NCBI GenBank assembly: GCA_013397795.1
Contig: VZTJ01004396.1
Coordinates: 960,088 to 1,024,087, forward strand
Direction of reading: 5' to 3'
DNA from: Orthonyx spaldingii
Lineage: Eukaryota > Chordata > Aves > Passeriformes > Orthonychidae
DNA length: 64,000 nucleotides
Below, in pieces: positions 23,313 to 39,800 of the stretch. The notes beneath the pieces are model-generated. The model ran no database searches, was not told the origin of the DNA, and saw nothing but the letters and a program-made list of their open reading frames with translations. A program made the position numbers and the translations under genes. Numbering within the stretch: the first letter of the stretch is position 1; every line of letters starts with the position of its first letter.

Positions 23313-26300
23313 CCCCTCATGAGTTCATACTCCCTGTCCTCACCATTTGGTGTGGAATGGTTCATTTTTTGACACCTTTCCTGCAGAAGTGTAGTAAAAA
23401 CCACAGAAGAGGAAACAGCTACGTCTATGCTGTAACTGTCTTTTAAATTCTGCTTTGATCCTATTGTGAGTAAATCTTGGCCTTTATTTTGAAATACTGT
23501 ATTTTTAAATTCAGATTTCCTTCTGTAAAAGACTATCAAAAGCTGAAAGATTCCTGTCCCACAGTACAAGGGGGGATGCTGTTACTCTGGCCGAACAGCT
23601 ATCAAAAATATGCAAGAAATATGACATAAATTCATTTTTCTCCAAATGTTTTCCGCAGTCAAGATCCCAGGCTATTAGGTTAACTCCAGGGACTGTAGAG
23701 ACAATAGCTTGAACTACAAGTCCCCAGACAGTAGCCAGGTTTCATGTGGTCTTCAGGGATAGGAACAAAATACCCCACCAAAAATAATAACTTCCTTTCA
23801 CCATTGAAAATAGTGAACTCCACATGTCAGCTGGATTTCAGAGTCCATTAAGCAGTAACAGAGGTCACCTCTTCTATCTGCAAGGTCATGAAATTGATGA
23901 CCATTAAAAATTGATTCTTATCCAAATCCATTTGTAAAATTAATTTGCGTATTTTCAAGGACATAAATTACTCTATGGAGACCTAGACTTGGAGAAAAAC
24001 ATACAAGTGTGTTTCCTCCTCAAAATGCTAGAACCACAGAGCATTGAAAAATATGAAAAGCTTTAGCCAATCTCCTGACTGAAGCTTGAGCCTCCTTCTC
24101 AAACAGGAGCTAAACAGGGTTTCTGACCTCACAAACAAGATATACCTTTATTCCATATCATAAAATGGTAGAAAACCCCGAAAGGATTGTCCTTTGAACT
24201 TTGATTTCAGTCATTGACATTTCCTTTGGTATAACACCTGTCTTCTTTCACAGACTGCTGTAGGCATCATTCTATTAATGGAGCCTTCTGCTGTATGTAC
24301 CTTCATTTTTTTTGTCATGGTAAAATTTCTTCATGGAAGTGGAAAATACTATGGGAAAGAATGAAAACCAGATACTTTTTCTAAGCTTTTAGACATCCAG
24401 GTATTTTTTCCCAAATATGAAGCAATATATCTTACAAGAGGCTCAATGGAGTATGGGTTTTCCAATAAATTAAAATATTCATTAAAATAAAAAATACAAA
24501 TATTTTTAATAAGTTTTCTGTTTCCAGTTTCATTCCCTGAAATACACTTGGATAAACTGGCAGAGCATTTCTCTTCCCCAAGTCTCTTTTGTGCTCCAGC
24601 ATGCACTCAGAATTGATTCCTTTCCTCTAAAGAATAAAACCATCAATCTCTATATCCTGCCACTTCAAATTCAAGCCGAATGCTGAAGAGAGAAAAACCA
24701 GTGATTGGCAGAGCTTGGAGAGGGAGCCAGGAGTGCCAGCTCACCCAGCAGAAAATTTCATGTGAAACAATTCCTAATCCAAGGAAACCAGACCAAAACT
24801 CTCACTTTAATATTCATCATTGACAGAAACAAAAGCTGTCGTGTTTCTGAGTGTGTTCCAACTTAATGAAGGGACAAGGAAAAAAAGAGGAAACCCCAAC
24901 TGTGACAGCACATATGAACAACATCTCTTCATGAGGGAAATAAAGCATCAAATTAAAATTTATGGCTTCCCAGTAGCATTACATACCCTGGGAACAGTGA
25001 ATGTTTTGTTCCTTCGCACAATGACAAGTGTTAAGATCATAAAATCAAACTCAACTGGAGTAGCAAATTGATTCTAGACTATCTAGTTCTTGCAGGCTAT
25101 GTCATGCTGAGTGGAGTTGATGGTTGGTTGCCTAGGGTAGCAAAATATTAGGAATAACACAGTATTTAGTGGCTGTTCCTTATGAGCTTGCCTCCAAGAG
25201 GGGAGGAGGTGTGTTCATGTGTTACTGTGCTTAGCACAGCAGAAACCCTAGAACTGAGTCAGTCCTGAGTGTTGCCTTTCTAGCCAACTTTCCAACAGCA
25301 ATGAACTAATAGCATTTCCAAAGGTCAACATTTCTGTAACTTTGCCAAATGGTAGGGTCATGCCCTGTTTTTCTGCTTAATACAACTTACTTCCCTCATT
25401 TTTTTTCTCATGACCTTTTCCCCACTATTTGCCACCATCCATTTTGGCCTTTTCCCATATTGCTACAGACCTCTAACATACTTCAATATTTGTATTTTGC
25501 TCTGTCTGCAAGGAAGGGCTACAGAGCTGCTGTAGCAGTAACGACTCTGCCTAAGCCATAGCTGCTAACCATGCAACAAACAAGGCAGGTCTGAAACTTC
25601 TTCTTAACAATGTTTTTCACAAGTATGGTGTTTTAATCTTTTCCCCTTGGATGTTATATGCTATTCCTGATACAGCTGATGTGATGTCTCAGAGGCCCTA
25701 AAGAGATTTTGGCTTCTGTGCTATCTCCTGTTGCAATAAGGCTGTTCAGTAGCACAAAATGCACTGAGGACAGATCAGGTATTTACTAAGCAGAGATGCC
25801 ACTCTTAACCAAAAAAAAAAATAAGAGACACAAATAAGAGATGATCCCTGTGCAAAGACCTCACTCTTCTGTGGAGATTTCTGAAGAGATGGCCAATATT
25901 CACTGTACCGTCGTGTGATTTATCGGGCTCTATTATTCCCTAGTTCTCAAAGAAATCAATCTTCAGAACTAAATCCACTGTGACCATGTTCTCTAGTTAG
26001 ATGTCCAACTTCTTTGCATTTTTGGAGCACGCTGTATTTTTTGTAGCCCAAAAGCCTCTGCAGGTGGCACAGCAGAAGAACTCACACAGTGAGCATGGGA
26101 CAGCCCACAAGCTTTGTCCAAACTCTCATCTGCAGCCAGTGAACAGCAAAACATGCAGGGCTGAGGCTTACAGAAGAGACATCTACTAACAATTTTGTCT
26201 TAGCAACAGCTCACCTTGGGCATGGGGTTTGTCCTCTTCTCCAGACCCTCAGCTTCCTCAGCGTGTGTATTTCTGGAGACAATGGTCCTGTGTGTGGTGT

Positions 26301-29300
26301 TTGCTGCACAGAAATGTACCAGGTGCAGGTTTAATGAGTGACTGAGACAGTAACACTCGATCTCACATGCTCCTTAGGTGATATCCAAATCCCTGTAACT
26401 ACACAATCAACAACAAAAGTTTCCTCCAGGACCTGGCCCTGTGTTGCATTCCATGGACATACTTCCATAGCAAATGTCACTGCCTGAAACTGCCTTCTGC
26501 TTGAAGTCCTGCTCGGACTGTGGGGGAAGGTAGGGAAAAGGCCTGAATTTTTTTTTTTTTTAAAAAGAAGAGGTTTTTTTTCCTCCACTTCTTGCTCATG
26601 CAGTAATGGCTGAACTTTGCTTCCTTTCTTGTTGTGAAGAAAATGTTTCAAAACACCCCAAACCACCAAGTTGCAGGCAACTGCAACACGGTGAAATCTG
26701 GAATCAACAGGCAGCAGTTTCTTCAGGTTAGGGAAGTGAAGTTTCAACCAAAAGCCTTTTCACCATGTCAGCCTCTGTTCTCACCCTTGGTTTTACTGTA
26801 AATCACTGCCTAAATAACTTACATGAAGCCGCCATGAAGTGAAGCAACAGGAGAAGGATATGTAGGCAAAGAAAAGGGTATTCTGGATATCCTAGTGGTT
26901 GAGTGGTCCACAGAAAATGCAAAGGAGTTGTACAGCATGATCATCCATAGGTGCTAAAGCATGGAGGGACCAAAAGGGAGAAACAAACTGAGAGGCTATA
27001 GGTGCTGGGTGCGGGTGTGAGGAGGGGCTGTGACATAGCTGGCACAGGATGTGCCTCTGAGACCAGGGGAATGTGTCAGAGGAAGGAGGTCCCTGCCCAG
27101 CTCCTCCCGGAGCCATCCCAGCTGCCCTGCTGGCCCCAATCCCACCTGCTGGTGCTCACAGCCTGGCCCACCTACCCTGCACTGCGCATCAGCTCCTCAC
27201 CAGGGACAACAACTTTTCGGTTGCTTTTCAAACTCAGACTTGGGACTTGTATTTTAGCTTGAAGATAAACATTTTGAAAGCTGTCTTCTTTCTCACTGTG
27301 CCGGCACAAGTTGTTTTTAATTATCTTAGGAAAGCTTTCCTTGCCCAGGCCAATTTGTTCACTGTTTGTCTTGTGGAGCTGGCCTATAAACCAGCTTTTA
27401 GGGATTTATTGTATAACATTATCAAGAAAGCAATCTTTGAAAAAAACCTGAAATTACTTACAACAACCCTTTTTTCCTCTTTGCAAATGGTTTCATAGAA
27501 GCCAAATGATCACAGCTGACCACACAAAACTGCTGGAAAATGCTATCTCCAAGTGAAAATGTTTAGGTTTAATCATGTTTTAATCCTAAAATGTTTTAAG
27601 TGATAATTTAGGCAGGAAAAAGAAAGTTCTTTCTGTAGGGAATAAGCAAGACTTCTTCATTTTTCATAATTATATATTTTGGAGTCAACAAAGCATGATA
27701 AATGCAGGGACATGCAAGTCCTGCTCTTTGACAGATTTGTGTTGTTTTACGCACACACACACACAGAGACACACACATGCACATGTACTCTTATTTAAAG
27801 AAAGAAAACAATGGCCAGAAAGAAGAGCAGTGATTATTATGCCTCCAAGTTTTATTACTGGTTTTTTTGTGTACAGACTCTGAGCCATATGAATGTTGAT
27901 GGTTGACTTTTTAAGAGATTACCTTTGAAAATTTTGACATTCATAATAAATGTGCTACTCATTTAGAGGAATTCAGTTATCTTAAACTGTAACAAATATT
28001 TAATTTTCTTTTTTTTCTCCGACATATTTCTGTGTAATCCTTTTTTGACCTAATGCCAGTATTTTTCAGCTGACTGTAATGTTATTGCTTTCCTACAGAC
28101 AAAGGAAAAAGATATGTCTTTCTTAAGTGTTCCTCAAAAAAAAAACCAGAAAAGCAGGACTGTTTTAAGTAGAGGAAACTTCAATATTTACATTTTATTA
28201 CTATTTGAAAGGAAATTTGATGGAGGAGACAGTTCTGCTTTTTGTCAGAACATCCTTATATGTCTCATTTCTGAAGCACCTCTTCTGCACTGAGAAAATG
28301 CTACCAGACTTTTAAAAGACTACTCCTCAATCCAGAAAATTAAAGAAACCCATTGGAAATCTGACTCTTTTCAGGGATCTGTACATCTACTGTCCTTATC
28401 ATCTACAGCCCCCCACCTTTTTCCCTTGGGATGGTCTTACATTTGTGACTGCTGATGCAACTGTCCTTAAAATCTACACTACCTCTCAGTTCTTGCCTGT
28501 TTTGAACATCACTGACATCAGTCAGAAAGTATAAGGTTTTGACTGTATCAGCTCTGATTTTATACTCTACTTCATGGGAATACCCAGGAGATCCTTGATC
28601 TTTGACTTTCCACAAATGCTTGCTGCAGACCAGCATGGGTTATATTTGCACTGAGTTTAAACATTTCCTTTCCTATGGCAACAGTTAGAGTGCTATTTTC
28701 TGTTCTGCTGCAAGTTAAAGCTGTGAATAACAACAGAGAGGTCTAACCACCCTCTGCTGTCCAAGCAATCCCTGATCAAATTGGTGCTTTAGGGAACAAT
28801 GCAGTTCTGCTCTCAGATGTTATTATTGTGTCCCTGCCCTGAGAGAGCAGTTCTCAACCTGTGCTCTGGGGACCACTCCTTTCTGCAAGACTTCAGAAAA
28901 TGATTTCTGAGATAACTCTAAAACAAAGCAACTCTCCCCGCTGTCTCCCCCATCCCAAAACTGCCCGAACTCTCACACACGTGCTATCACAGCTTTCAAA
29001 GGGCAGTCTAATCTTCAGCTGGTTATTCATGAAAACTGCTACATTAAGGCTGCCCAAGCAATCTGCAGCTTAATCCTCAAAAACGTTAGTGGAACTTTGG
29101 ACTAAGGAGAATGGAGAAACTGCTTTGGAGAAGGCTGTCCACTATTTCATTTATTTGTGAAGACACAAAATATCTGCCTCACGCGTTGTCTGTACTCTTT
29201 AGAGTCAATGACAGATTGGCTTCCATCTTCTACCAGGTGCTTAATACTCATGAATTAAGCATACTAGATGCAACAGTACCAATAATAAAACCATCAGGTT

Positions 29301-30061
29301 AATATTAATTTATTGCACTCTTTTTGTCTACTGGACACCACCTCAGATGTTGCTGAAGCCCTTATTACCACCGTTGCAGTAGGCCAGGTTGGCCTTTCCA
29401 ATACAAATATCACTCCTGGAATATCTCAGCTACCATGCAGCCTCCGGTCAAATGCAAGCCTTCTTCTTTCCTCACAGCCCCACTATAAAGAGAAGAGGTG
29501 GTTGTTGCAACGGACAGAAGTGCACATTACAGCTTTGTGTCTGCAGGAAGCCAAGACTGAATCTAACAGCTCCATCAGCCTGCAGAGCATAGGGCAGGGA
29601 GAGAGACCTCCTTATCAGGGGCTTCTGCACTGTTGCATATAAACTCATCATCCATTTTGCAGACTCCATACTAAGACTACTTAGGTGTCTTGCTCCTGCT
29701 GTTTCTACTGTAAAACTTGTTGGAACCTTGTTCCATTGCTTACTTCTCCCAGAACTTGCTAGAAACTTTGTAATTCCAGACACTTTTTTATGGCACATAT
29801 AAGGCAATTTATTCTTCTGTTCATGCTGCTGTGGTGTCTCACCTTAAGGGAAGGGCAGCACTCATGATTCCTAGATGCCTGTGTTCCAATAGGAACAACA
29901 AAAGCCAGACGGTCCACAAAAACTTATGATGTTTTATTAGTAAATTATACACTTGGCATGTAAATTGGTATGTTAGTCCCAGTTAGTCTAGTATAAACAC
30001 ACTGTGGTGGATTTTGAATAAGGGGTAGGGTGAAAGAGAAGAGAGAGAGACAAAGAGATTA
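23313..30061. other. Intergenic DNA, no gene seen
   Basis: Unique-looking AT-rich sequence with scattered short open frames (for example 26331-26747 antisense, 27073-27498 sense, 29313-29642 sense). None is recognisable. The 27000-27200 segment is relatively GC-rich and open in several frames at once, which points to composition and not coding. Confidence 0.55.
27750..27786. repeat. CA-rich microsatellite
   Basis: An imperfect (CA)n tract, interrupted by GAGA and ATG. Confidence 0.85.
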
Positions 30062-30870
<809 letters not shown>

Positions 30871-33800
30871 TCACCAGTCCTGGCCCTGGAGCTGAGCCAG
30901 CTGATGGCTTGTCCAGAGTCCTGGGGGTGCCTTTTTATAAACAATTTTTTCCTGCCCTGAATCTAAATTTATTGCTTTTTATGGGAATTAGTTATTGTGA
31001 GCAGTCTGTTCTTTCCAACCTTTCTGGAAATGAGCCAGAGTGCTTTGAGGAGCTTAGGTGGTCTTGATCCCCTCTACTGGGTCAACCTGTGGTTGACAGT
31101 CCATGCCCACTTCTCAGCTTCATTCCTGTGCCTGCACTCTACTGTGCTGTGCTTATTTCCAAGAGCCAGAGTAAGAACATTTGTCCCAGAAGAGTGCTAC
31201 CTCTGTATGTCACCGTTGTCCAGCTACATCCTGTTCTTTCTCTCAGGCATGGTTATTGCCAACAATCCCTGGTTGGCTCCATGACTCTCTGGCTATCAGT
31301 TTGAGATATACAGATTAGCCCCTTATCTTCTTGCTTCTACAGCTGCCTTTTATCTAAGTGGATTATTTGTACTGCAGATACACCCATTGGCCCTACCCAG
31401 ATGCCTCTGAGCACTCAAAAATGCTGCATATGGGGCAGACCCAGAAGGATTCAGGATGACACTCTCAGCAGAAGATGTCAAACACAAATGTGTGCAGAGG
31501 ACTCAAACTGGTGCCCTGACTGCTGAGAGCTCTGGTGCCTTTTTCATCATCAGGGACACAGAAATACCCCAAAGTCCTGCTGTGAAAGGCAAATGCAGGG
31601 CATAGGGAAGAGTCAATAGGAGCAGTTCCTCCAGAAAGGAGGAGGCCAGGTTTTAGAGCTATACTTACTTAACCTGATTTCAATTTTTTGGAAAACAGAC
31701 CCAGAATATGGCCCTACACACAAGCACCCAGGAATTCACGGTACACAGTATCTTGTAAGTGCAGGCTCAAGGCAAGAGTCTGAATGCCTCCCAGTAACCC
31801 CCCAACTAACCCCAGCAGTTTGGTCATTGGTTATTAAACAGCTGAAGGAAAGCACAGGGACTCTGGTATCTGCTGTGGCTTCTGCAGTCTGTGAGCACCA
31901 ACATTTGCTGAAACAGAGTTAGGACCATTCCTGTGATGTTTTTGAACTCTATTCTTGTAGTTTGTTGTAGAGATAACCTTGACCAGTGCTTTACTGAAGT
32001 GTGTGTTGCACATTTTACCCTGTTTCATGCAGCCCAGCTGCCACTTCAATCTGCCAGTGGTCTGATGTGTTTAAAGCTACCATTTAGCATAACAAAATGA
32101 ATTAACATAGGCTTGAGTTTTGGCCAGATAAACATGGTACATTTTTAAAGTATGATTTTTGTTTTGGCCAATGGTTAATGACGTTTAAAGATGTGATACT
32201 ATTTTTCATTAGAAAATTTATTTATGCATCATAAATAGCTAATTTTTCTGAGTTTTAATTATATTTACTGCATGTCACACAACTTCAGTTCTAAGAAATA
32301 ATAAAGTGGTGCACTCTGAGCACTGAGTGCACAGAACGTGGCACTCTAACAAACACATAATAGGGCCAGTACAAGTGAGATATTAATCAGGGCCACATAA
32401 GTATGCAGCTAACCACACATACCCACAAACATTTTTTTTCTCCAATAACACTATTTCAAGAAGGCAAATGTCCTGGTCTTGGGCACACTGGCAGCATTGC
32501 TTTGTCCTCTGCTGTAAGATCACATTTTGAGCTGATCATAAAAGTGCCAAATTTTCCCCGAGAGGAAATTTTTCATATAAGGAGTTTACCTCAGAGTACC
32601 ACTGATGGTTATTTATAGCCAGTGAGCTTAACAGTATGGTTTAAGTTCCGTGAAGAAGACAGCGAAAACTGTTTTTTTCTTAGCAAAACAACTGCAGTGG
32701 ATTCAATTTCTTTGTCATGCAGAAGGAAAGAAGCATTTTGTCCTGACGGCCATATGCAGTGCCACCACAGCGCCTTCCAGACTGCTGCAGCAGGGTCGAG
32801 GCTGAACAGAAGTCCTCTTTTCCCGATAGTCCAGTTCTTCACTTCCTGAAGACACTCCTAATAGTCTCCAGTTCAGACTGGGAAAGGATTTCAACTTGGA
32901 CTTTTAAAATTCACACTAATGTTTAGACTGCTAAGAGGTACCTGGCGCAGTGTGTACCCTGACCTCACTTAGGCCATAGAGAGCCATTTGTTTGGTAAAG
33001 TGCTGCATCCTTTGAAGCCATGCCCATCTCGTGGGCCCAGGGCTGCAGGGCACCCTCCCAGTGTAGCTGGTGGGTGGGTGATGCAGATGGTCCCTCATCT
33101 GCTTTGAGCAGTGATCGAGATGAGCGGAGGTTTCCCCTGATGGGCAGTGATGGCCATGAGAGGATGCTCAGCATGTGCAGTCTAAGGGTGCTGGCTTTGG
33201 TCCGTTCAGCTGGCAGAGCTCTGCAACATGATGGCAAGAAGCTTGGGGGAAATGCCACGTTTTAGTCAGCACAATCTTTGCAAAATTACAGTTTGTCTGC
33301 CCTATAAGTGTTTAGGAAACATGTCTGGGAAGTACATGTCAGGGATGCTTCTGGAATTAAAGTGAGTACTTGTTTGACATGAGGGGGAAACATGAAAGGT
33401 TCAGCTCAGTTAAGCATCTGCAGCATCAGACCCTGAATCAGGGAGGAGGGGCTGATATTCAGATTGCTCCTTGGCAAAATTATTCCAAGACTTCTCTCCT
33501 TTCCCTGCCCTTTCTAGGGTGCCCTTTTGGGTTCCCAGATGAAGACTTTGCTGACTGCAGCTGGAGATTAAGGGAGCGCAATAGACAGGAAAGTAAGAGT
33601 CTATTTATCCCTGGCAAATCCTGCCTTTTTCTAGTTGGGATGGAAAAGAAGATGAAAGTCCACGGAGCACTTGAGTGAACAACAAACGGCGTAAGAACAA
33701 ATGCAGCAAAAGGGAATGCCAAGGTTGTCATCCCCCATCAGCAGTTTGGATGGGTTTCCTCCTCCTCGGAGCACGGGGGAGGCTGCGGGACCTCGTGCAG

Positions 33801-36800
33801 GAAGCAGGTGGTTTGCTTTACCCAGAGCCATGCATAATGGCCGGGGAGCTGTGCTGCACGCCGGCCAAGCTACAGCAGATGGGCTGCAGTTTGCTCTGCT
33901 CAAGGATATTTTTCATGTTATGTGTGGAAAAGAGCAGTAACCCTTGTTTGTTATATGAGGCCTTGTAGGATTTTATTTGGAAAAAAGCCATTTTTGAGAT
34001 TAAAAAAAAACCCATTAAAAATGTGAGTCACTGTAATCACTTTCAGAGTGCTCTGACAGGGCCTTTTACTTGCAAAGACTTCACTATTAAAAGAAACTTT
34101 TTTTAAAAAATGAAAAACACCACCACAAATTATCTCAGGCTAATTGAGGTGACATTAGGGAACTGTTCATTTGAAATTACCAAGAAAAACCACCCCAAAC
34201 ACCTCAGAGCACTGGATCCAAACTATTCATGGTGTAAAGCTGCCAGCAAAATAGCTGTGTCTGTTCTATGGCTTAACATAGCACCTTGGGCTGTAAAAGC
34301 AGCACAATATTCCCTCCAGTGTAAATGTATTTCAAACCCTATATCTCCAGAAGGGCTGGGGGACACCCATTCCTTGTTCAGGGAGAGGCAGAACCTGAAG
34401 CACAGATCCACCCAGGAGCTGGACCCTGTGGGGAGCCTTGGGAACCTCAGGGTGGGGAGATCCACAGCCTGAGTAAATGGCTGATCACCTGAATGATCCA
34501 AAGACACCAGGGCTGGTATGCACATCCCGCTACTCTTTGGAGTTTGGATGTCCCAATCAGCACTGCCAGATGCTTGTGTCCTCTTGGAGGGAAGATGCCC
34601 AGACTGCTGCTTTCAGAACATAGGCTCACTGTGAGGCTGTGAGCAGTGAGGGACAGAGAGAGCAGAAACCTTTCTGTTGTGTATTAGCATCTGTTAAATA
34701 TCAGTATCTTTTCTCTCTGGTGCACCATCACCGTCCTTGGAAGAGACCAGCTGACCTGGGCAGGGTCTCCCCACATCCAGGCACTCCTCCCAGAGCCCGT
34801 TTACTTACCACACCTCAAACAATCACTGAATTAGTCACCCTCCTCCTAAATCTGGGCTGAGCTCTCAAACCTCTCAGGTGCTGAAGAAAGGGCAGCTCTG
34901 TGATGTTGCTTGTTACCACTGCCGGGTACCACCGTATCTGTGTCAGACCCTGGGCCAGAGGCTTTCAAAGTTTCCTGCTGTGCTGGACTGCATGGAGACC
35001 TTTGAGCACGGGCACCTACCCTTGGACCACCACCAAGCTCAGCAATGAGTCAGAAATCAAATCACTGAAAATAACTGAGGTTGCTGCATCTCTGGCTGTG
35101 CAAAACAGCTGACAATGGATTACAGGGTCAAAACAAAGCACAGGCACCTCCTGGGAGAGGTGGCAGGGCTACAGCTGTGGGAAGTGGGGAAGCCAAGCAT
35201 CCAACCACGGCACGCTGGGTCTCTTCCTGTTCTGTGCTACTTCTTCAGTGCTGCTAAGATCTGATTTTTACTTTGTGTTTGGCCAAATGTAGATACTGGG
35301 AAAATAGAGAGAAAGCAGAAAACAACCACTGAAAACAATTTGAGGGCTGACAGAAATATCTGATGGTGAGAGACTCTGGCTTAGTGAGAAAACCCATCAT
35401 ACTGTATTTTCCTAGAGGGACTTACCAAGTGCTTTAAACCCCTGGCAAAACACAAATAGCTGCAAGTTAAACAAGTTAAAATAGACATAAGACAGAGTTT
35501 AAAAGCTATGCTTAAAAACAATGACTCATTGCTAGTAAAAATTACTAATGACATTGGTGGTTCCTCTACTTTGACTAGTAGAGGATGGGCTGTCTTCTTC
35601 TGTAGATGGGTCAAAGAGCTCACACAAGTGCTTGGAGGAGGTTGCCTGACTTGAACTGTAAAGGAGGCCAGGCCAGATGACATAAAGCTGCCTTCTTATA
35701 TCAACAACCTCCGTTATTCACAGCACTGAATCAAGTCCTGCAGCACAGCCACGCACCCAGAATCCAGTCAGTATTGTTGGGACATGCTGTTAGTTAACTG
35801 TTAAATATTGTCAGGAAAAAATAAACACATGAGTAACTGCCATGCTTAGTCATAGTAAATTATATTCCTCAGCTCTTTTGCCTTGTAAAACACAGAACAG
35901 CAGTTCTTGAAAAATCAATAGAAGCTCCAGTAGTTTGTTGTTGTACTCTATTGCTGTACAATGTGTTACCAGCCATGACCTTCAGTGACAGGTAAGAGCT
36001 GCTTAATTGGCAGCCTCTGTGCCATGCAAGCATTCTCTCCTACTCTTGGCTGAGGGCATTGGAGAGCATTAGACAGCATAAAGCTCTGCACCTGGTACCC
36101 ATGCTATTGAAACCCAAGAAAAACTTAATTTTTCTTTGAAATGGAGAGAAAGCTCCTGATCTTGCACTCATGCTGTTCTGGATTTATGCCCACAAGCTAT
36201 CAAATGGAAGACGAATGACAGTGCTGTTGTTTCAACCAGTTTAATGATTCTGGCAAAAGACCTGGCAGCAGACTCCAAAGATTTCATCTAGGCAAGGCAA
36301 TGCCTATTCCAAGAGTGGAAATCTTCAACTGGAGAACTGGCAAGTGCATTTTTGTGCTGGAGGCTTAAATCAATCATTTCTATTTTTCCCAAAGTGATTT
36401 AGGAAAGTACAGAAATTGGCTCCTTCATCAATGGCCACAGGCCACTTTTAATGTTTAAGGTATTAATGCCATGGACTAGAGTGATATATTGACTTCATGT
36501 AAAGCAGTCAGTGTTAGCACCAGCTGTTTAATCATTCCTTTACAGTAGATGTAGTTTGAACACTGTCAACAAGTGCCTTGTTGACACCGTCAAAGAGCAG
36601 CCCAGGAGACCACTGTAGATTACTGGTCCCCTGGAGTCATTTCTCTGTGTTTATGCAAAACTCTCCTGCTACCACAATACATTTTTAAGTCTGCTGCCCA
36701 ACAGTTTCTCTCCCATTGCTACCTTGTGAACTGACACAAATTCCCCTGGGACTGATGCCTGAGTCCATTACCAACCAAACTACTGATGGAGATTTGTACT

Positions 36801-39800
36801 ATGAAATGCACTTTGAAAGTCTTGGACAAGTCTTAGGGGCCTAACTGCAAATCTGGGATTTAGATTAAATAAAAAACCTAGTCAGCAGCCACCTAACCCT
36901 TTACTTAGGCATTGAGGTTCTTGAGGTGCTAATAATTCTGCTTCTGTGGATACCAAAACTGTCCATGTTTACTCTAATGGGAATCAGAAAGTCAAGGGAA
37001 TGTAATCTAAGACTGCAGGTTTTATGCCACTTCCTTGTAGGGCACTCTCCATAAACACTTCCCAGGTCATGGAAATATCCTGACAGTACTGTATCTTCTT
37101 ATCAGAGTAATCCTCTGTTATATAACTATCACACAGTCTAATTTCCCTATAGGGAAGACCCAGCAAGAGCTCTGCATGAAAGACAGTACACGCCCAAGAA
37201 GCATTGATACAATGCTCAAGGCACCCCATTTAGCATGTTTCAATAATGTGTTTATGTGCAGCCTCGGGGACCAGATTGGCTACACGTGCTCTGAACAGAT
37301 GTAACACATGGCAAGAGGACAGGCAGCCTTCCTACCTGGTCAGGAGTGCTTAATATGGAGTGATACATTTGCCAGTGCTGCCTCCTTTTATGTTATAACT
37401 CAAAGGATTACATCAGCCAGGTGCTTGGGATGTGTCTCTACAAATTTCCCAGCTTCAAAAGGTTGAAACATCTCCCATCTGCCAAGGCAACATCATATTT
37501 CCTCTCTGCTTCTCTAGGCAGAGAATAGTCATCCTTCACTCCCAAACTGGTGGGAAATAAATAAAAAAACAAAACCCAAACTAAAACCACAACAAATTTA
37601 TATGGAGTCACTATGTGTTCACTGATGTCCCTGACTCTATCCCAGAACCCAAAAACATTGCAAATTCAGGATTTCTCAAACTCCTGAGAACCAAGAGCAC
37701 TGAAGATTTCTCTGTCTTTTGCTCCTGAAGTGTCCTCAGTTTGTAAATCTTCCAGTTTGGCTCTCCAATAATAATTATGATACTTAGCCTCTATCTCCTT
37801 TCAGCTAGTTGCTAACACAGTCCAGCTGATTTCTGCAGAAGGAATGAACAAACAAATTTGAACAAAGAAAATGTCAAGCCTCAGATGACAGTAACAAAAG
37901 GGCATACTGACAGCCAGTTCAGTCTAATCATCTGCACCCCAGTGTTATAAAAGGGAACATTTTTCTCTGCAAGCAATCATCGATCCTGCATAAAGAGGGT
38001 TGGAAGGAGAGATTGCAAGGGTGAGAATATTTTGAATATAGAAGACTTTTCAGTCCGTTCTTCCAGCACCGTTTATACACCTTATTGCAAACAGTCACTG
38101 AAAATAAAAAAATTAGTCCTTAGAATCATTTGTAGTCAGACATGTGTCCGGGCTTTTAGCTGACCTTGGGACACTGCTGGTTGCCACAAGCTGCCTATCC
38201 CAGTCCCACTTGGGACCACTCATCACTCAGTATACACAAGCCAGTGAGTCTGGCACTTAAAAGTGCTTCAAGAAGCTCTCAGCTGTATTTGAGTCATGGT
38301 GATACAAGAAGAGTGATCTTAGCAGAATGCTTGCTATATAGAGAATCTCCTCAGAAGGAGAGAAATAATATTACAGTTGTCCCTAAGCAAGAGAGGTCTC
38401 ACTCCATTTCCTGCTTTCCACATCCGTCCCAACATACGCTCCAGCCAGCCTGGTTGGCTCAGTTCAGAGAGCCACCCCAGCAAGGAGAAGGATGCAGATG
38501 CTTTCTGCAGGATGGGTGAGCTGAACTAGCCACAGAAAGCCACAGGACCTCACAGCTGGGAAAAAGAGGATGAGCCTTTTGGCAGTGCTGATCCATTCAA
38601 GCAGCTTGCCAGGTGCACGAAACCACAGGTTCAAAGCACAGAAACTCAAACCCTTATAAAGTTCAGCCTCTTTCCTTTGGTTTTAGGTGACCAGTGCCCT
38701 TACACGCAAAACATGAGTCTGCCAAAAGCTGGGCTGGAGTGAGTAGCAGGCAATCAGCCTGCCAGGTGAACACCAGGCCCCTCCCAGGGGCAAACACACA
38801 AATCCAGTCCAAAGTTCGTTTATTTTTTGCCAGCTGAAACTGTTTGGTAAATGCATCCTGATATTTTACAGCAAAAATTAAGCAGTCTCACTCTACTCCA
38901 GAGCTCCCATTTCCAGGCCCATGGCCAGTTAATACTTCATCTCTTGCTGCAGCGTGACCAGCAGTGGAACAAGCGCTAAGTGAGTCCTGCTGGTTCTGGT
39001 CTGTCAAAAATCCCAAGCTGGAGCCTGAGGGACCACGTGAGACACTGCCTGCCTACCACATCTTCTCCTAGTTTGATTTCTGCAGATCCCATGGAGGATC
39101 TGTTCAGGAAAACTCAGTCTGCAGGCCCACATTTTTGATGTCAGGAAAACCACTGCAAGAAAAAAAAATCATTATTGAAGAGAAGGGCTCCAGAGATGTT
39201 TTTTCATTCCAATGCAAAGGCTTTTCTTTAAGCAGGCATTTGTCTGTGGTGTTTGCAACCTAAGTATAGCAAGCAGAATCTGAAAATAACATTGATTAGA
39301 AACTGATTCTTGAAACAAGTCATGGCCATTTCTTGGCAGAGCAGTAATGAATTCTCATCACTGAGTTTTTCCAATCCTGTAATACATTAATTAGTTGGAA
39401 CATATTCACATCTCAAAGATCACGTCAAATCACAACTTTTAATTGCACATAATTTCTACCAGTGTTTTGGTTCACAAATTATTTTGAAACACGTTAGAGT
39501 TAAAAGAAGACGTTTTAACACTCACAATATTTTAATAAACCTATAGGAAGAAAAAAAAGCATTGTTGAAGAAGAAATACAGTAATTTAAAATAAATAATA
39601 ACTTTTGCCACAGATTTTTACATTTGATTTATTACTTTAAAGAGAAAATCCTACACCTGGTCACCTTTATTACCTCCTGCAGCCTTCCTGAGCCATGGAA
39701 ACAGATTTCGGAAAGATGCCCATGGCCAATCATTTAAAAAAGCAACAAAACCAAATCCTTTCACCCATTTGTTTCCCAGGTCACAGAATGAAAACCTGTA

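Noticed and set aside
26331..26747. 138-codon antisense open frame
   Set aside because: No recognised motif, and it includes a translated A/T run (26549-26580). Nothing supports expression.
26892..27498. Cluster of Pro-rich open frames on both strands
   Set aside because: Open in several frames at once, which is expected from local base composition.
33020..33968. Several open frames on both strands around 33-34 kb
   Set aside because: Mutually overlapping, none recognisable, and no paired splice sites that would join them.
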